In this document: one piece after another, positions 24,993 to 33,149 of the stretch
Numbering within the stretch: position 1 is the stretch's first letter
How the letters are laid out: the number at the start of each line of letters is the position of its first letter
Assembly (NCBI GenBank): GCA_018694835.1
Contig: JABHOG010000025.1
Location: 1-49,925 of the forward strand
Direction: 5' to 3'
Origin: Planctomycetota bacterium
Lineage (GTDB): Bacteria > Planctomycetota > UBA8108 > UBA1146
DNA: 49,925 bases
Program-made: the position numbers and the translations under genes
Notes under the pieces: generated by a model
The model's input: the letters and a program-made list of their open reading frames with translations, nothing else
Databases searched by the model: none
What the model was told of the DNA's origin: nothing

Positions 24993-25376
24993 ATGAGTCA
25001 GTTTCTGTTCCTGGATATCGGGCAACTCGAGAGTCAACTCCAACTCGATGGTGGCCTTCTGCTGGTCCATTTTGGCTCACCTCTCGTCTCTTCCTGTGGA
25101 TTCACCCAGAGAAGTCTGGCACTGATCGCACCGGAGTTCTCGGGTCAGATGCAGTTCTGCACCATCGATGTGCCCTTGCAGGAGGTCCAGAATCTTCGCC
25201 AGTATTCGATCCGAGTCGTGCCCACCCTGGTACTCTTCGACGGTGAGCGAGAAGTGGAGCGCCTCGACCGGATCTTGCTTCCGGCGGAATTGAGGTTATT
25301 CCTGCGAGATGTCGTGGGGTATTACGGAGTTCCTCTACCGGCTCCGCGAAATGAAGATCCGGGCCTCTCTTCCTGA
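24993..25376 (+). CDS. Thioredoxin-like protein with a single active-site cysteine
   Basis: A 127-residue protein with thioredoxin fold cues: LLLVHFGSP, SSCGFTQRS at the active-site position, MQFCTIDVPLQEVQNLRQYSI and the cis-proline segment IRVVPTLVLFDGE. The usual CGPC is replaced by CGFT, so only the first cysteine remains; a normal disulfide reductase cycle is unlikely, while a monothiol or binding role is possible. Another Cys (FCTID) is buried in the strand. There is no signal peptide. ATG 24993 has GAAGG upstream. No operon partner is seen. Confidence 0.7.
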   Translation: MSQFLFLDIGQLESQLQLDGGLLLVHFGSPLVSSCGFTQRSLALIAPEFSGQMQFCTIDVPLQEVQNLRQYSIRVVPTLVLFDGEREVERLDRILLPAELRLFLRDVVGYYGVPLPAPRNEDPGLSS

Positions 25377-25393
25377 GTCCGCCGCCGATCTTC

Positions 25394-25630
25394 CTAGCCC
25401 AGAACGTCATATTCCTCAGCGTCATATTCCTCAGGGTCATGGCCAATCACCTGCAGATCATCCCTCACCCGGAACTTCCGATTCGGCATCCTGGAGGCTG
25501 CCTGTTCGGTGGAGACTTCCTTCTCGCCGACATTTGCGAGGTGGAGAGCAAGGCCGACATCCTGACCCAGTTCACTCCATGCCCTTGAGAAAAGGGCGAG
25601 AGTGAGGTCTGCAGCTTGAGTTGCGTCCAC
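25394..25630 (-). CDS. Hypothetical small protein, or 3' part of a broken gene
   Basis: A 78-residue frame starting at GTG 25630, directly after an in-frame TAG. The translation looks protein-like: an amphipathic helix (LTLALFSRAWSELGQDV, LALHLANVGEKEV) and an acidic C-terminus with EEYDAEEYDV, which comes from a 15-bp tandem duplication. There is no good Shine-Dalgarno sequence before the GTG. Since other frames upstream also look coding-like, it may be the surviving end of a frameshifted gene. No family was recognised. Confidence 0.35.
   Translation of the reverse strand: MDATQAADLTLALFSRAWSELGQDVGLALHLANVGEKEVSTEQAASRMPNRKFRVRDDLQVIGHDPEEYDAEEYDVLG
25405..25434. repeat. 15-bp tandem duplication
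   Basis: Two identical adjacent copies of CGTCATATTCCTCAG, followed by a partial third (GGTCAT). On the minus strand it encodes the repeated E-E-Y-D of the small hypothetical frame. The unit length equals that of the array at 23564. Confidence 0.9.
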
Positions 25631-25906
25631 CTACGCAGTTCTGGCTGCCTTTCCTTTCCATCATGAAACTCACTTCCGCCACCCAGCCCGAGACGGTTTG
25701 CGCCGGAATTTTGAAGAAGTTCGGAACCGATGACGAATTGGCGGCGTTGATATGGATGTGCAGTGAGTAGGTCTTTGGTACGAATCGATCTACTGACTCC
25801 GAGTTCGCTGCGACGATTCCAGGCACGCTGGTACGTCGACAGCGGCTCGCACATCTGTGGATCGACAGATCGGAGGCGGGTCCTCGAATTCGCCGGTCTG
25901 AGTGGG

Positions 25907-25935
25907 TTGACATAGAGTTTGTATAGAGGTACATT
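25907..25935 (+). promoter_or_regulatory. Strong sigma-70-like promoter of a short transcription unit
   Basis: A perfect TTGACA at 25907-25912, then 17 bp, then TACATT at 25930-25935 (four of six consensus bases). Predicted start is near 25942. The only structure downstream before the next gene is an intrinsic terminator at 25967-26007, so it appears to drive a very short RNA. Confidence 0.5.
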
Positions 25936-25941
25936 GATTAC

Positions 25942-26008
25942 TTGAGTCCCACCTTTCAGAGCCCATGAGGCGCGGCTGGTATCCTCTATCAGCAGCGCCT
26001 CTTTTTTT
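25942..26008 (+). ncRNA. Candidate small RNA of about 65 nt
   Basis: The unit runs from the predicted start of the TTGACA-17-TACATT promoter to the T-run of an intrinsic terminator. There is no open frame with a ribosome-binding site inside it. The neighbouring gene on the other strand (inositol-phosphate synthase, ending at 26135) is convergent. It resembles no RNA family I could recognise. An alternative is that the terminator simply ends transcription from upstream. Confidence 0.4.
25967..26007 (+). terminator. Intrinsic terminator, plus strand
   Basis: Stem GAGGCGC (25967-25973) pairs with GCGCCTC (25995-26001); after one mismatch, GCTG (25975-25978) pairs with CAGC (25990-25993); an 11-nt loop separates them. 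The stem is followed directly by a run of seven to eight T. On the plus strand there is no known gene for it within 590 bp upstream. Confidence 0.8.
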
Positions 26009-26134
26009 AAAAAAATAAAAAGGGTGACGATTTCCCGACCAGAGCCCTCTACATCGATAGAGAGGAGCTCCTCGGTTTACTTTTGTAAGGTCAGATCGGG
26101 AACGACTCCGGCTCGATCGAGCGGTCGAACTCGG

Positions 26135-27349
26135 TTAGCGGGGATCCGCTTCCGCGCGGCAGCGCTTCAGGTGTTCGTCGAGAGCCCGGAACTGCGAGGA
26201 CAGATCATGAACCTCCGAGTGATGAGGACTCTTGAAGAAAAGTCCACAGTGTTGCTGTAGGCCACTATCCCCTCGTTGGCGAGCCCATTCCAGCAGGCGG
26301 CACAGATCCAGAACCAGCGGAGCTGCCAGCACCGCATCGCATCCTTGCCAGGTGAATTGCATCGTCATCCGGTGACCGAGAAAGCCCTCGAAGTGAATCA
26401 GATCCCAGGCGGTCTTGTTGTCTCCCAGACTCGGGACGTAATCGATGGTGACCTGACTGTGAACATCCTTACCGAGGATCTTCTCGATCAACTCTCCTTT
26501 GGATTCGATTTTGGTCTGGCGATTTTCGCTGCAGGAGAGCACTTCCCCATCTCGATCTCCCAGCATGTTGTATCCCTGCCACGAGAGAACCTTCAGTGCG
26601 CGCTGGAAAAACATTGGCGCCAGAGCGGACTTGACCAGAGTCTCACCAGTCTTCCCATCGCTACCCGCGAATGGACAGCCCTTTTCTTCGAGCAACTCAC
26701 AGGTGGCCGGCAGCAGTGCTGCGGGAGAGGGAGTGAAGTTGACGAAGGAAGCTCCGACCTGCGCCGCAGCGATGGCATACAGAGTGCTCGATCGAAACGC
26801 TTCGGTGGTTCCCTGTGCCAGTTGATGCAGCAACTCATCTGCGGAACCGTGAGATGGATGGGGGGGTAACGCCGCTTCCGTCGATGAGAGGTTGACCACA
26901 ACCACTCCCGAGAGATCGTTTTCTTCGCGGAATTCTCTGAGGTCCCGTTCGATTCTCACGACTGCCTGCGCCGGATCCTGCACGATGCAATCGGGCTGGA
27001 TTCCTTCGAGAGAGAGGATCGCTTCTCCAGCATTGAAGAGGATTCCCGGTCGAATGCGCTCGTCGACCTGTTCCAGTGTCGGCGCAATCTGAGCGATCAT
27101 TTCTTGTCGCAGGCTGCCGCTATCCGCGCAGATCGACCGCGCGGAATCGAGCAGTGATCCCTGGCGTACTTCGTGCCCTCCGATGATCAAGTCGTCGAGC
27201 GAGGGAAGTGGGCACTGCTCGAACATGGGAGTTTCGGTGAGCAGTCCGACACGATCTTCGGAGCCGGATTGGATGGCCGCGAGTCCTGCGATGACGGTGG
27301 TCGAGACACCACCTCGTGCTCCAACGAGCCATAGTCCGGTGCGGGACAA
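26135..27349 (-). CDS. Inositol-3-phosphate synthase family protein
   Basis: NAD-dependent enzyme family that turns glucose 6-phosphate into 1L-myo-inositol 1-phosphate, used for inositol lipids or solutes. The 404-residue protein has the Rossmann start LWLVGARGGVSTT, VVVVNLSSTEA, NFTPSPAALLP, the conserved catalytic-region segment AGSDGKTGETLVKS, LSWQGYNMLGDRDG and SLGDNKTAWDLIHFEGFLG. It is the bacterial/archaeal-size form rather than the 500-residue eukaryotic one. The start is TTG 27349, with GGGAAGGA about 7 nt upstream. Only 16 bp separate this start from the rpsU terminator tail, so expression probably depends on read-through or on a promoter inside rpsU. Confidence 0.88.
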   Translation of the reverse strand: MSRTGLWLVGARGGVSTTVIAGLAAIQSGSEDRVGLLTETPMFEQCPLPSLDDLIIGGHEVRQGSLLDSARSICADSGSLRQEMIAQIAPTLEQVDERIRPGILFNAGEAILSLEGIQPDCIVQDPAQAVVRIERDLREFREENDLSGVVVVNLSSTEAALPPHPSHGSADELLHQLAQGTTEAFRSSTLYAIAAAQVGASFVNFTPSPAALLPATCELLEEKGCPFAGSDGKTGETLVKSALAPMFFQRALKVLSWQGYNMLGDRDGEVLSCSENRQTKIESKGELIEKILGKDVHSQVTIDYVPSLGDNKTAWDLIHFEGFLGHRMTMQFTWQGCDAVLAAPLVLDLCRLLEWARQRGDSGLQQHCGLFFKSPHHSEVHDLSSQFRALDEHLKRCRAEADPR

Positions 27350-27365
27350 CTGGCGATCCTTCCCA

Positions 27366-27402
27366 AGAAAACGGGCCGGTCGCCCGGAAGGCGAACGGCC
27401 CG
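27366..27402 (-). terminator. Intrinsic terminator between rpsU and the inositol-phosphate synthase gene
   Basis: Outer stem CGGGCCG/CGGCCCG (27372-27378 with 27396-27402), one G-A mismatch, inner stem TCGCC/GGCGA with a 5-nt CGGAA loop. On the minus strand it is followed by TTTTCTTGGG. The Shine-Dalgarno sequence of the next gene lies directly behind the tail. Confidence 0.75.
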
Positions 27403-27424
27403 ATCTTCCGACCTGGCTCAGAAA

Positions 27425-27652
27425 TTAGTGGCGACGCAATTTTCGACGTGAATCTTTCACGTCCTGTTTGCGGTCCTTCTTGCGCATCAGTTTCTCGAAT
27501 TCACGCTGTTTGCGACGTTTCGCCTCGGATGGCTTCTCGTAGAAGCTCCGCTTCTTGATCTCTTTGAGGAGACCTTCCTTGGCGACGGTACGCTTGAATC
27601 GTTGCAGCAGTTTTTCTGGGGTTTCCCCGCTTCGCAGAGTGACGCGAATCAA
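27425..27652 (-). CDS. rpsU: Small ribosomal subunit protein bS21
   Basis: A 75-residue, strongly basic protein with the bS21 pattern: RVTLRSGETPEKLLQRFKR, a KRSFYEKPSEAKRRK core, and a Lys/Arg-rich tail. bS21 sits on the 30S platform and aids initiation. The frame opens at TTG 27652; an ATG is absent, and only a weak Shine-Dalgarno sequence (AGTGAG) is seen. It reads towards the inositol-phosphate synthase gene, from which a strong terminator hairpin separates it. Confidence 0.93.
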   Translation of the reverse strand: MIRVTLRSGETPEKLLQRFKRTVAKEGLLKEIKKRSFYEKPSEAKRRKQREFEKLMRKKDRKQDVKDSRRKLRRH

Positions 27653-27910
27653 ACCGGCTCACTTTCTCTAGGGCCAATAGGCCACTTTCATTCATCTTCG
27701 CCAGACCGATTCGATTTCGGATCTGGAAGTTCCTGACTGGACCACCCTCGGGTATCGCTTCGGGTCTTTCCTTCAGGAACCGTGAAGTGTAGGGGATCGG
27801 TGGAGATCTGACAAGGGAAGCGGAATGGACTGATCGGATTCGACTGGAGGCTGGACTCAGCCATCCTGGCCGTGCAGGATCGCCATGGCAGGGGGAGAGG
27901 AGCCCAATCG

Positions 27911-29602
27911 GTGCATCAGGGACCAAACCAACCATTGGCGGGGGTCGACCGCCTTTCCCGTAGTTGTGGGATGGCGTTGCTAGGGGGGCTATTGGTGCCT
28001 CTCTCCTTTGAGCCGTGGGGGCTGGCTAGCCTCTTGCCGATCTCCATCTGGCTGCTGGCGAGGTCTCTCGAGCAGCGAGACTGGCGCACAGGACTGCTGA
28101 TCGGCTGGATCTTCGGGCTGGTGGTGGAGGGGCTTTCGGCACCATGGATCGGCAGCGCGGTGCAAAAATATCTGGGCATTTTCGTCATCGGGGATCCAGA
28201 TTCGCTGCTGGCGATGCTGGCGGGGGTCGGCGCCTATCTGCTGTGGTGTCCTCTCGCTGCGCTCGGTTGGGGCCTTGTGGGTGCCACTATCGCGGTCGGT
28301 CCGGACCGAGGTGCCGGTCGCTGGCTACTGGCCAGTCTCGCCATCGTGGTGCTGGAATCGTGGTGGCCGCGGATCTTCCCCTGGTCGCTGGGTAGTGCAC
28401 TGGCGACCCCTGACCGAACACTGGGTTGGTGGTGCCTGAGTACCTTCGGGGTCGAGGGGCTCTCGCTGCTGCTGGTCCTGTCCGGATTCATCGCAGCGTC
28501 CGCCGGTCCCTCCTTTCCCCGCCATTGGCGCCACAGTTGGAGATGGCTGGCGGCACTGCTGTGGATCGCGGTCCCGCTCCTCCCCGGGTCCACAGCCACT
28601 GAGATTTCACCGCAGGGGGTGCCCGCAGAAGAATCACAGGTGGTCTCCATCGTGCAGCCAGCGATATCGCTGGAAACTCGCCATCGAGGAGACGAAGCGG
28701 CTCAGGCTCAGCAATTGGCGACGATTCGGCAGTGGATCGAGCGGGGATCGGATGGAGATGGTCGAACTGCCGATCTGGTCATATTGCCGGAAGGGATCCT
28801 GCCTGGAGTGTGGCGAGAATCTTGGTTGACCGCGTGGCTCGATCCGTGGCTCACATCGCCGCTGGTGGTCGGTTTTACCCGGGCTCATCCACAGGGCTAT
28901 GCCAACTCTGTGGCATTCTATCCCGCCGATGGAAAGGGTGAATCGCCCCCAGGTGAAGCGAGGACTCGAGGGGCGGGGATGGCGCAACTGGCAGACAAGA
29001 AGGTGCTGGTACCGTTCGGAGAGAGGATTCCGCTGGGCGGTCTGATTTCAGCGCTGGGTATCGACCTTCCGCTGGTCGACCTGATTCCCGCGAGCCAGCA
29101 AACCGTCTTCCGCCACGCAGTTCTCGAAGCACCGCTGGGAGTCTCCATCTGTTACGAAGGGATCCTCGCCGAGCCGATCTTCGAGATCATCGAGGGAGGG
29201 GCACGTTGGCACGTCAATCTGACCGAGGACCTGTGGTACGGCGACTGGATCGAACCGGCGCAACACCTGCAGTTGCAGCGATCGCGGGCCATCGAGAGCC
29301 AACTGCTGTGGATGCGAAGCGCCAATGCGGGGATCAGTGCCATCATCGATCCTACCCCGGCGGGGCTGCACGGTGTCACGGCGATTCGCCGCTGGTCCGA
29401 TGGACGCTGGTCGCCATGGCGACCGACCGATGATGGAGAGCCGCTCGAACTGGCGATGGGGCAGCCCTCTATCTTGCAGGCGCGCATCGAACACTGGCCG
29501 GTGCCGTCCAACTCTCGCTGGAGGAGAGCGCTACGATGGGGATCTCTACCCTGTTCTCTGCTGTGGCTGACCCTCCTGTGGTTCCGGAAAAAAAAGGGAT
29601 AG
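27911..29602 (+). CDS. lnt: Apolipoprotein N-acyltransferase
   Basis: Inner-membrane enzyme that adds the third acyl chain to lipoproteins. The N-terminal about 240 residues form several membrane helices (MALLGGLLVPLSFEPWGLASLLP and others); the C-terminal part is the nitrilase-fold domain with the catalytic triad Glu in ILPEGILPG, Lys in DKKVLVPFGERIP and Cys in GVSICYEGI, then a final membrane helix and a KKK tail. GTG 27911 is preferred (563 residues) because GGGAGAGGAG lies 8 nt upstream; GTG 27872 and ATG 27971 are alternatives. It is divergent from rpsU across about 260 bp in which nothing else was seen. Confidence 0.93.
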   Translation: MHQGPNQPLAGVDRLSRSCGMALLGGLLVPLSFEPWGLASLLPISIWLLARSLEQRDWRTGLLIGWIFGLVVEGLSAPWIGSAVQKYLGIFVIGDPDSLLAMLAGVGAYLLWCPLAALGWGLVGATIAVGPDRGAGRWLLASLAIVVLESWWPRIFPWSLGSALATPDRTLGWWCLSTFGVEGLSLLLVLSGFIAASAGPSFPRHWRHSWRWLAALLWIAVPLLPGSTATEISPQGVPAEESQVVSIVQPAISLETRHRGDEAAQAQQLATIRQWIERGSDGDGRTADLVILPEGILPGVWRESWLTAWLDPWLTSPLVVGFTRAHPQGYANSVAFYPADGKGESPPGEARTRGAGMAQLADKKVLVPFGERIPLGGLISALGIDLPLVDLIPASQQTVFRHAVLEAPLGVSICYEGILAEPIFEIIEGGARWHVNLTEDLWYGDWIEPAQHLQLQRSRAIESQLLWMRSANAGISAIIDPTPAGLHGVTAIRRWSDGRWSPWRPTDDGEPLELAMGQPSILQARIEHWPVPSNSRWRRALRWGSLPCSLLWLTLLWFRKKKG

Positions 29603-29628
29603 CGTCCGTCTGAGGACCCAATCTCGGC

Positions 29629-29656
29629 TTGACTAGCAGAAACAATGCCGTACCAT
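29629..29656 (+). promoter_or_regulatory. Candidate promoter of rpoN
   Basis: TTGACT (29629-29634), a 16-bp gap and TACCAT (29651-29656). Transcription would start near 29663, leaving a leader of about 160-180 nt before rpoN. The spacer between lnt and rpoN (243 bp) holds no other gene. Confidence 0.45.
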
Positions 29657-29845
29657 CGAATATTAGCGAAAATGCTCTAGGTCACTTGTTTGCATGGACT
29701 TGTGTAGCGCCATTGTGCTCGTACTGAGCTCTACTCCCTTTCCAGCAAAATTGTGGCCGAAATAGGGTCTGTATCGGGGAAGAGGGTCTTCTCCAGGACT
29801 TGATCTGGGCTGGGACCTATGACCAGCGTGAAGGGAAAGCAGCGG

Positions 29846-31363
29846 ATGAGACTGAACACCGGCCTTTTCCAGCAACAATCCCAGAAACAGATCCTCTCTC
29901 CCCAGATGATCCAGTCGATGGAGATCCTGGTGCTCAACCAGCAACAGCTGGAAGAGCGCATCTCGGATGAATTGGAGGAGAATGTCACCCTCGAGCGGGA
30001 GGAATCGGCTGGCGAAATTTCGGCCAGTGAGGCGATCGGCCTCGACCGGGAGAGTGAGTTCACCGAGACATCTGCAGAAGATCTCGCCGGCCAGCAGGAG
30101 CTGACCGAATTGACTGAGCGCTATGAGCAGTTGCGAGAGCTCCAGCAATCGGACTTCTGGTCAGAATCTTCTCCGGTGCAGAAATCGGCGGGAATCGATG
30201 ACGAGGACTCCTTCGAACTGATCGAGAATACCGAAGGTCGACCTCAGTCACTTCCGCAGTTTCTGGTCGATCAACTGAGTCTGAAAAGTCGTATCGATGT
30301 GCGACAGAGGGGGCTCTGTGAGGAGATCATCTACAACCTCGATGAGCGAGGCTGGCTGATCCACTCGATCGAAGAGATTCACAACGCATTGGTCTCTGGA
30401 ATCGAGCTGCCGGGAAGCGATCCGCGACTGGCGGGGAAATCCCCAGCCTTCGAGGAGGTCCTCGCTGCACTGGAGCAGGTACAGCAACTCGATCCTGTCG
30501 GCGTTGGGGCCAGTGATCTGATCGATTGCCTCTGCCTCCAGTTACATCGTGATCCCGGTGAAAACCAGCTGGAAGAGCAGATGGTGCGGCATCACCTCGA
30601 TGATCTGGCGCGCAATCGATTACCCCACATTGTACGGGCCACCGGGCATTCCCTCGAAGAGGTCAAGGTGGCGGTGGATGTGATTCGATCGCTGGAACCG
30701 ATCCCGGGCAGGCACTTTCGCCAGGAGCCCAATGCACGAGTGGTCCCGGACGTGATCATCTCCGAGGATGAAAATGGCCAGTTCAAGGTGGAGGTCAATT
30801 CCTCTTCGGTTCCGCGCCTGAAGATTTCTCCACATTATCATGAGCTGCTGAAGTCCTCTCGCGAGGATCCGGAACTACGCAAGTACCTGAAGAAGCGGAT
30901 CGAGAATGCCGAGTGGTTGATGGGAGCTGTGCGTCAGCGTAGTTCGACTCTTCAGCGAGTTGCTGAAGAGGTGGTCCTACGGCAAGAACGTTACTTCCGT
31001 GAAGGAGATCGTCACCTGCAACCGCTACGAATGCAGGATGTTGCAGACACCGTAGGGGTCAATGTTTCGACGGTGAGCCGGGCGATCTCGGGCAAGTGGT
31101 TTCAGGCTCCCGGGATGATTCGAGAACTGAGAAGTCTCTTCACCAGCGGCACGGTAAGAGACGATGGTTCTCAGGAGTCTCGCGGTGGGGTGATCGCCCG
31201 CATCCAGGACCTGGTCAAGGGTGAGAATTCTCGCAAACCACTCAGCGATGCCCAGATCGTCAAGGAACTCGCAGTGAAGGGAGTACGGATCTCTCGAAGA
31301 ACCGTCACCAAGTACCGCGAGGCGGAGGGTATCCCCTCGTCACGGGAGCGTCGGCAGTACTAG
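29846..31363 (+). CDS. rpoN: RNA polymerase sigma-54 factor
   Basis: Alternative sigma factor that recognises -24/-12 promoters and needs activator ATPases. The Gln-rich activator-interacting region opens the protein (LFQQQSQKQILSPQMIQSMEIL), an acidic stretch follows, then the core-binding domain, the DNA-binding helix-turn-helix (VADTVGVNVSTVSRAISGKWFQ) and the RpoN box near the end (RISRRTVTKYREAEGIPSS). ATG 29846 gives the usual family N-terminus with AAGGG 10 nt upstream; ATG 29819 would add nine residues and cannot be excluded. The protein is 505 residues. A sigma-54 system probably reaches other genes, but no clear -24/-12 site was found in this window. Confidence 0.95.
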   Translation: MRLNTGLFQQQSQKQILSPQMIQSMEILVLNQQQLEERISDELEENVTLEREESAGEISASEAIGLDRESEFTETSAEDLAGQQELTELTERYEQLRELQQSDFWSESSPVQKSAGIDDEDSFELIENTEGRPQSLPQFLVDQLSLKSRIDVRQRGLCEEIIYNLDERGWLIHSIEEIHNALVSGIELPGSDPRLAGKSPAFEEVLAALEQVQQLDPVGVGASDLIDCLCLQLHRDPGENQLEEQMVRHHLDDLARNRLPHIVRATGHSLEEVKVAVDVIRSLEPIPGRHFRQEPNARVVPDVIISEDENGQFKVEVNSSSVPRLKISPHYHELLKSSREDPELRKYLKKRIENAEWLMGAVRQRSSTLQRVAEEVVLRQERYFREGDRHLQPLRMQDVADTVGVNVSTVSRAISGKWFQAPGMIRELRSLFTSGTVRDDGSQESRGGVIARIQDLVKGENSRKPLSDAQIVKELAVKGVRISRRTVTKYREAEGIPSSRERRQY

Positions 31364-31415
31364 TTCTTTCGCATTATTCACCCAAAATTCCCCCAGTTCT
31401 GCTCCAGGCAATCGA

Positions 31416-31442
31416 TTGCTCGGGGCGATTTCCTGTTATCCT
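31416..31442 (+). promoter_or_regulatory. Candidate promoter of the Gld-type ABC operon
   Basis: TTGCTC (31416-31421), a 15-bp gap and an extended -10, TGTTATCCT, ending at 31442. It lies 52 bp before the ATG of the ATPase gene, after the rpoN stop. The gap is short, but the TGn extension favours it. Confidence 0.4.
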
Positions 31443-31494
31443 GCCCACTTCCGACAATGTCACTTGTGGCCCCCGCAGGAGTTGATCAGCACCG

Positions 31495-32421
31495 ATGATC
31501 GAGGTTGAAAATCTCTCTAGAAGTTACGGAAGCCGCAAGGCCCTGGATTCCATCAGTTTCCAGGTCCCATCCGGTTCGGTGACCGGTTTCCTGGGACCCA
31601 ATGGTGCGGGAAAAACCACCACCCTGCGGGTGCTGACCAGCTGGCTCTTGCCCGACCCGGGAACCGAGAAGGTGATGGTTTGCGGGGTCGATCTACTGCG
31701 AGAACCACGACTCGCTTGCCGCAAGGTCGGGGCATTACTCGAACAATTACCCTTGCCCGGTGAGTTGCGAGTTTGCGAGTTCCTCCACTCGAGAGCGCGC
31801 CTCAAGGGAATCTCCGGGTCGCAGATTCCAGCCGAGATCCAGCGAGTTCTGGAAGACGTCGATGCTGTGGATGCGAGTCGCCGCGGCATCGGAACCCTGT
31901 CGCAGGGGTATCGTCAGCGGATAGGTCTGGCCGATGCACTGCTGGGAGATCCACCGGTGTTGCTGCTCGACGAGCCGACTCGTGGCCTGGATCCGAGGCA
32001 AGTAGCGCTGTTTCGAGAACTGGTCGATCGCCTTCGCCATCAGCACACCATCATCCTCTCCAGTCATGTGCTGGGGGAGGTGGAACAGATCTGTGATCGA
32101 GTGTGCATGATTTCCGCGGGTAAGATCTGTCTCGATGAAGATCGAGAAGCGTGGACCCGGCGTCTGGAAATATCCGGTACCACCCGGGTCGAGGTGGTCG
32201 ATGGGTCCGACGATGTCGCTGTGGGACTCGCAACTCTCGATGGCGTGAGCGAGGTCCTGACCGACGGGCCGGGGTGGATTCTTCATGGGGATCGCGATCT
32301 GCGACGGTCGATTGGAGAACTGGCCCGCCAGAAAGAATGGGTCCTCTCCGAACTGAGTACCGATCCAGCCACTCTGGAATCACTATTCCTGCAACTGACT
32401 CATCCGGGAGCGGAATCATGA
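31495..32421 (+). CDS. ABC transporter ATP-binding protein, GldA-type
   Basis: Cytoplasmic ATPase of an ABC-2 type exporter, 308 residues. Motifs in order: Walker A GPNGAGKTTT near residue 37, Q-loop in the LLEQLPLPGEL region, the signature LSQGYRQRIGLADALL, Walker B VLLLDEPTRGLDP and the switch His in LSSHVLGEV. The C-terminal about 90 residues are an accessory domain. The following permease and GldG-like gene make it a GldA-like ATPase; in Bacteroidota such genes take part in gliding, while in other phyla the substrate is unknown. The stop overlaps the permease start (ATGATG). Confidence 0.92.
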   Translation: MIEVENLSRSYGSRKALDSISFQVPSGSVTGFLGPNGAGKTTTLRVLTSWLLPDPGTEKVMVCGVDLLREPRLACRKVGALLEQLPLPGELRVCEFLHSRARLKGISGSQIPAEIQRVLEDVDAVDASRRGIGTLSQGYRQRIGLADALLGDPPVLLLDEPTRGLDPRQVALFRELVDRLRHQHTIILSSHVLGEVEQICDRVCMISAGKICLDEDREAWTRRLEISGTTRVEVVDGSDDVAVGLATLDGVSEVLTDGPGWILHGDRDLRRSIGELARQKEWVLSELSTDPATLESLFLQLTHPGAES

Positions 32422-33149
32422 TGCGGGTGGCATCCCTCGCCAGGAGGGAACTACTGACCCTCTTCGTCTCGCCGGTGGCGTGGACCATCACCTTCGTGTT
32501 CCTGCTGGTGATGGGGATGACCTTTCACCTGTCGCTGTTGTCGGTCGGGGGAGATCTTCAGCAACTGGTCCCGGCGATCTACAGTGGCTATGTTTTCTGG
32601 TTCATGATGTTGATTTTCCCACCACTCATCTCGATGAGAACCCTGGCGGAAGAGCGCCGCACGGGTTCACTCGAGATGCTGGTGACTACCGGGATCGCCG
32701 ATGCCACGGTGATCACCGCCAAGTGGATCTCGACCTGGATCTTCTTCATGTTCCTGTGGCTTTGCATGCTGCCGCTGTGGCTTCTGCTCGATGGTGTTGG
32801 CCAGGTCGACTTCGGCGTCTTGCTGTCAGCACATCTTGGCATCGCCCTGGTCGGGGCCGGATTTTGTGCCGCGGGGATTCTCGCCTCCGCCTTGACCTCT
32901 CACCCGCTGGCCTCTGCGGGATTGGCCATGGCGATCAACCTGGTGCTGTTTCTGGTCGAGTGGCTTCGATTTCTCTACGAGCCGGGAGACCTGCAACTTC
33001 GTTGGATCGAGCACTTCAGTGCCGTGCATCACATCGGTGCAGAGATGACCCGCGGAATCGTCGATCTGAGGGTGCCGATCTGGTGGGTTTCCTTTACCAT
33101 CCTGATGCTCTTCATCGCGACCAAGGTGCTGGAAAGGAGGCGCTGGTGA
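32418..33149 (+). CDS. ABC-2 type permease, GldF-like
   Basis: A 243-residue membrane protein with six predicted helices; the first follows RRELLTLFVSPVAW, the typical opening of ABC-2 permeases, and EERRTGSLEMLVTTG is the conserved cytoplasmic coupling segment. ATG 32418 overlaps the ATPase stop; the long frame upstream of it is read in a shadow of the ATPase gene. It is coupled to the next gene by a GTGA overlap, with AAGGAGG inside its last codons serving as the next ribosome-binding site. Probably forms a dimer or pairs with the GldG-like subunit. Confidence 0.9.
   Translation: MMRVASLARRELLTLFVSPVAWTITFVFLLVMGMTFHLSLLSVGGDLQQLVPAIYSGYVFWFMMLIFPPLISMRTLAEERRTGSLEMLVTTGIADATVITAKWISTWIFFMFLWLCMLPLWLLLDGVGQVDFGVLLSAHLGIALVGAGFCAAGILASALTSHPLASAGLAMAINLVLFLVEWLRFLYEPGDLQLRWIEHFSAVHHIGAEMTRGIVDLRVPIWWVSFTILMLFIATKVLERRRW

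Larger units (their letters stand above)
25377..25906. other. Gene-poor stretch, possibly holding a decayed minus-strand gene
   Basis: About 530 bp with no recognisable gene apart from a short minus-strand frame at 25394-25630. On the minus strand, plausible protein-like text appears in different frames in turn (25572-25934, then 25394-25630), which could mean a frameshifted, decayed gene. No family was recognised in any frame. Confidence 0.35.

Noticed and set aside
25309-25605. A 98-codon plus-strand frame after the thioredoxin-like gene
   Set aside because: It overlaps the thioredoxin-like 3' end, is Arg/Ser/Pro-rich low-quality text and has no ribosome-binding site.
26042-26070. Terminator of the inositol-phosphate synthase gene
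   Set aside because: A 9-bp stem with one bulge is present on the minus strand but the T-run is about 35 bp further on, so I could not support it as an intrinsic terminator.
32151-32417. N-terminal extension of the ABC permease
   Set aside because: This part is out of frame within the ATPase gene and reads as Arg/Gly-rich shadow text; the ATG at 32418 has the typical permease start.
32480-33145. N-terminal extension of the GldG-like gene
   Set aside because: It is a shadow of the permease; GTG 33146 has AAGGAGG and a GTGA overlap.
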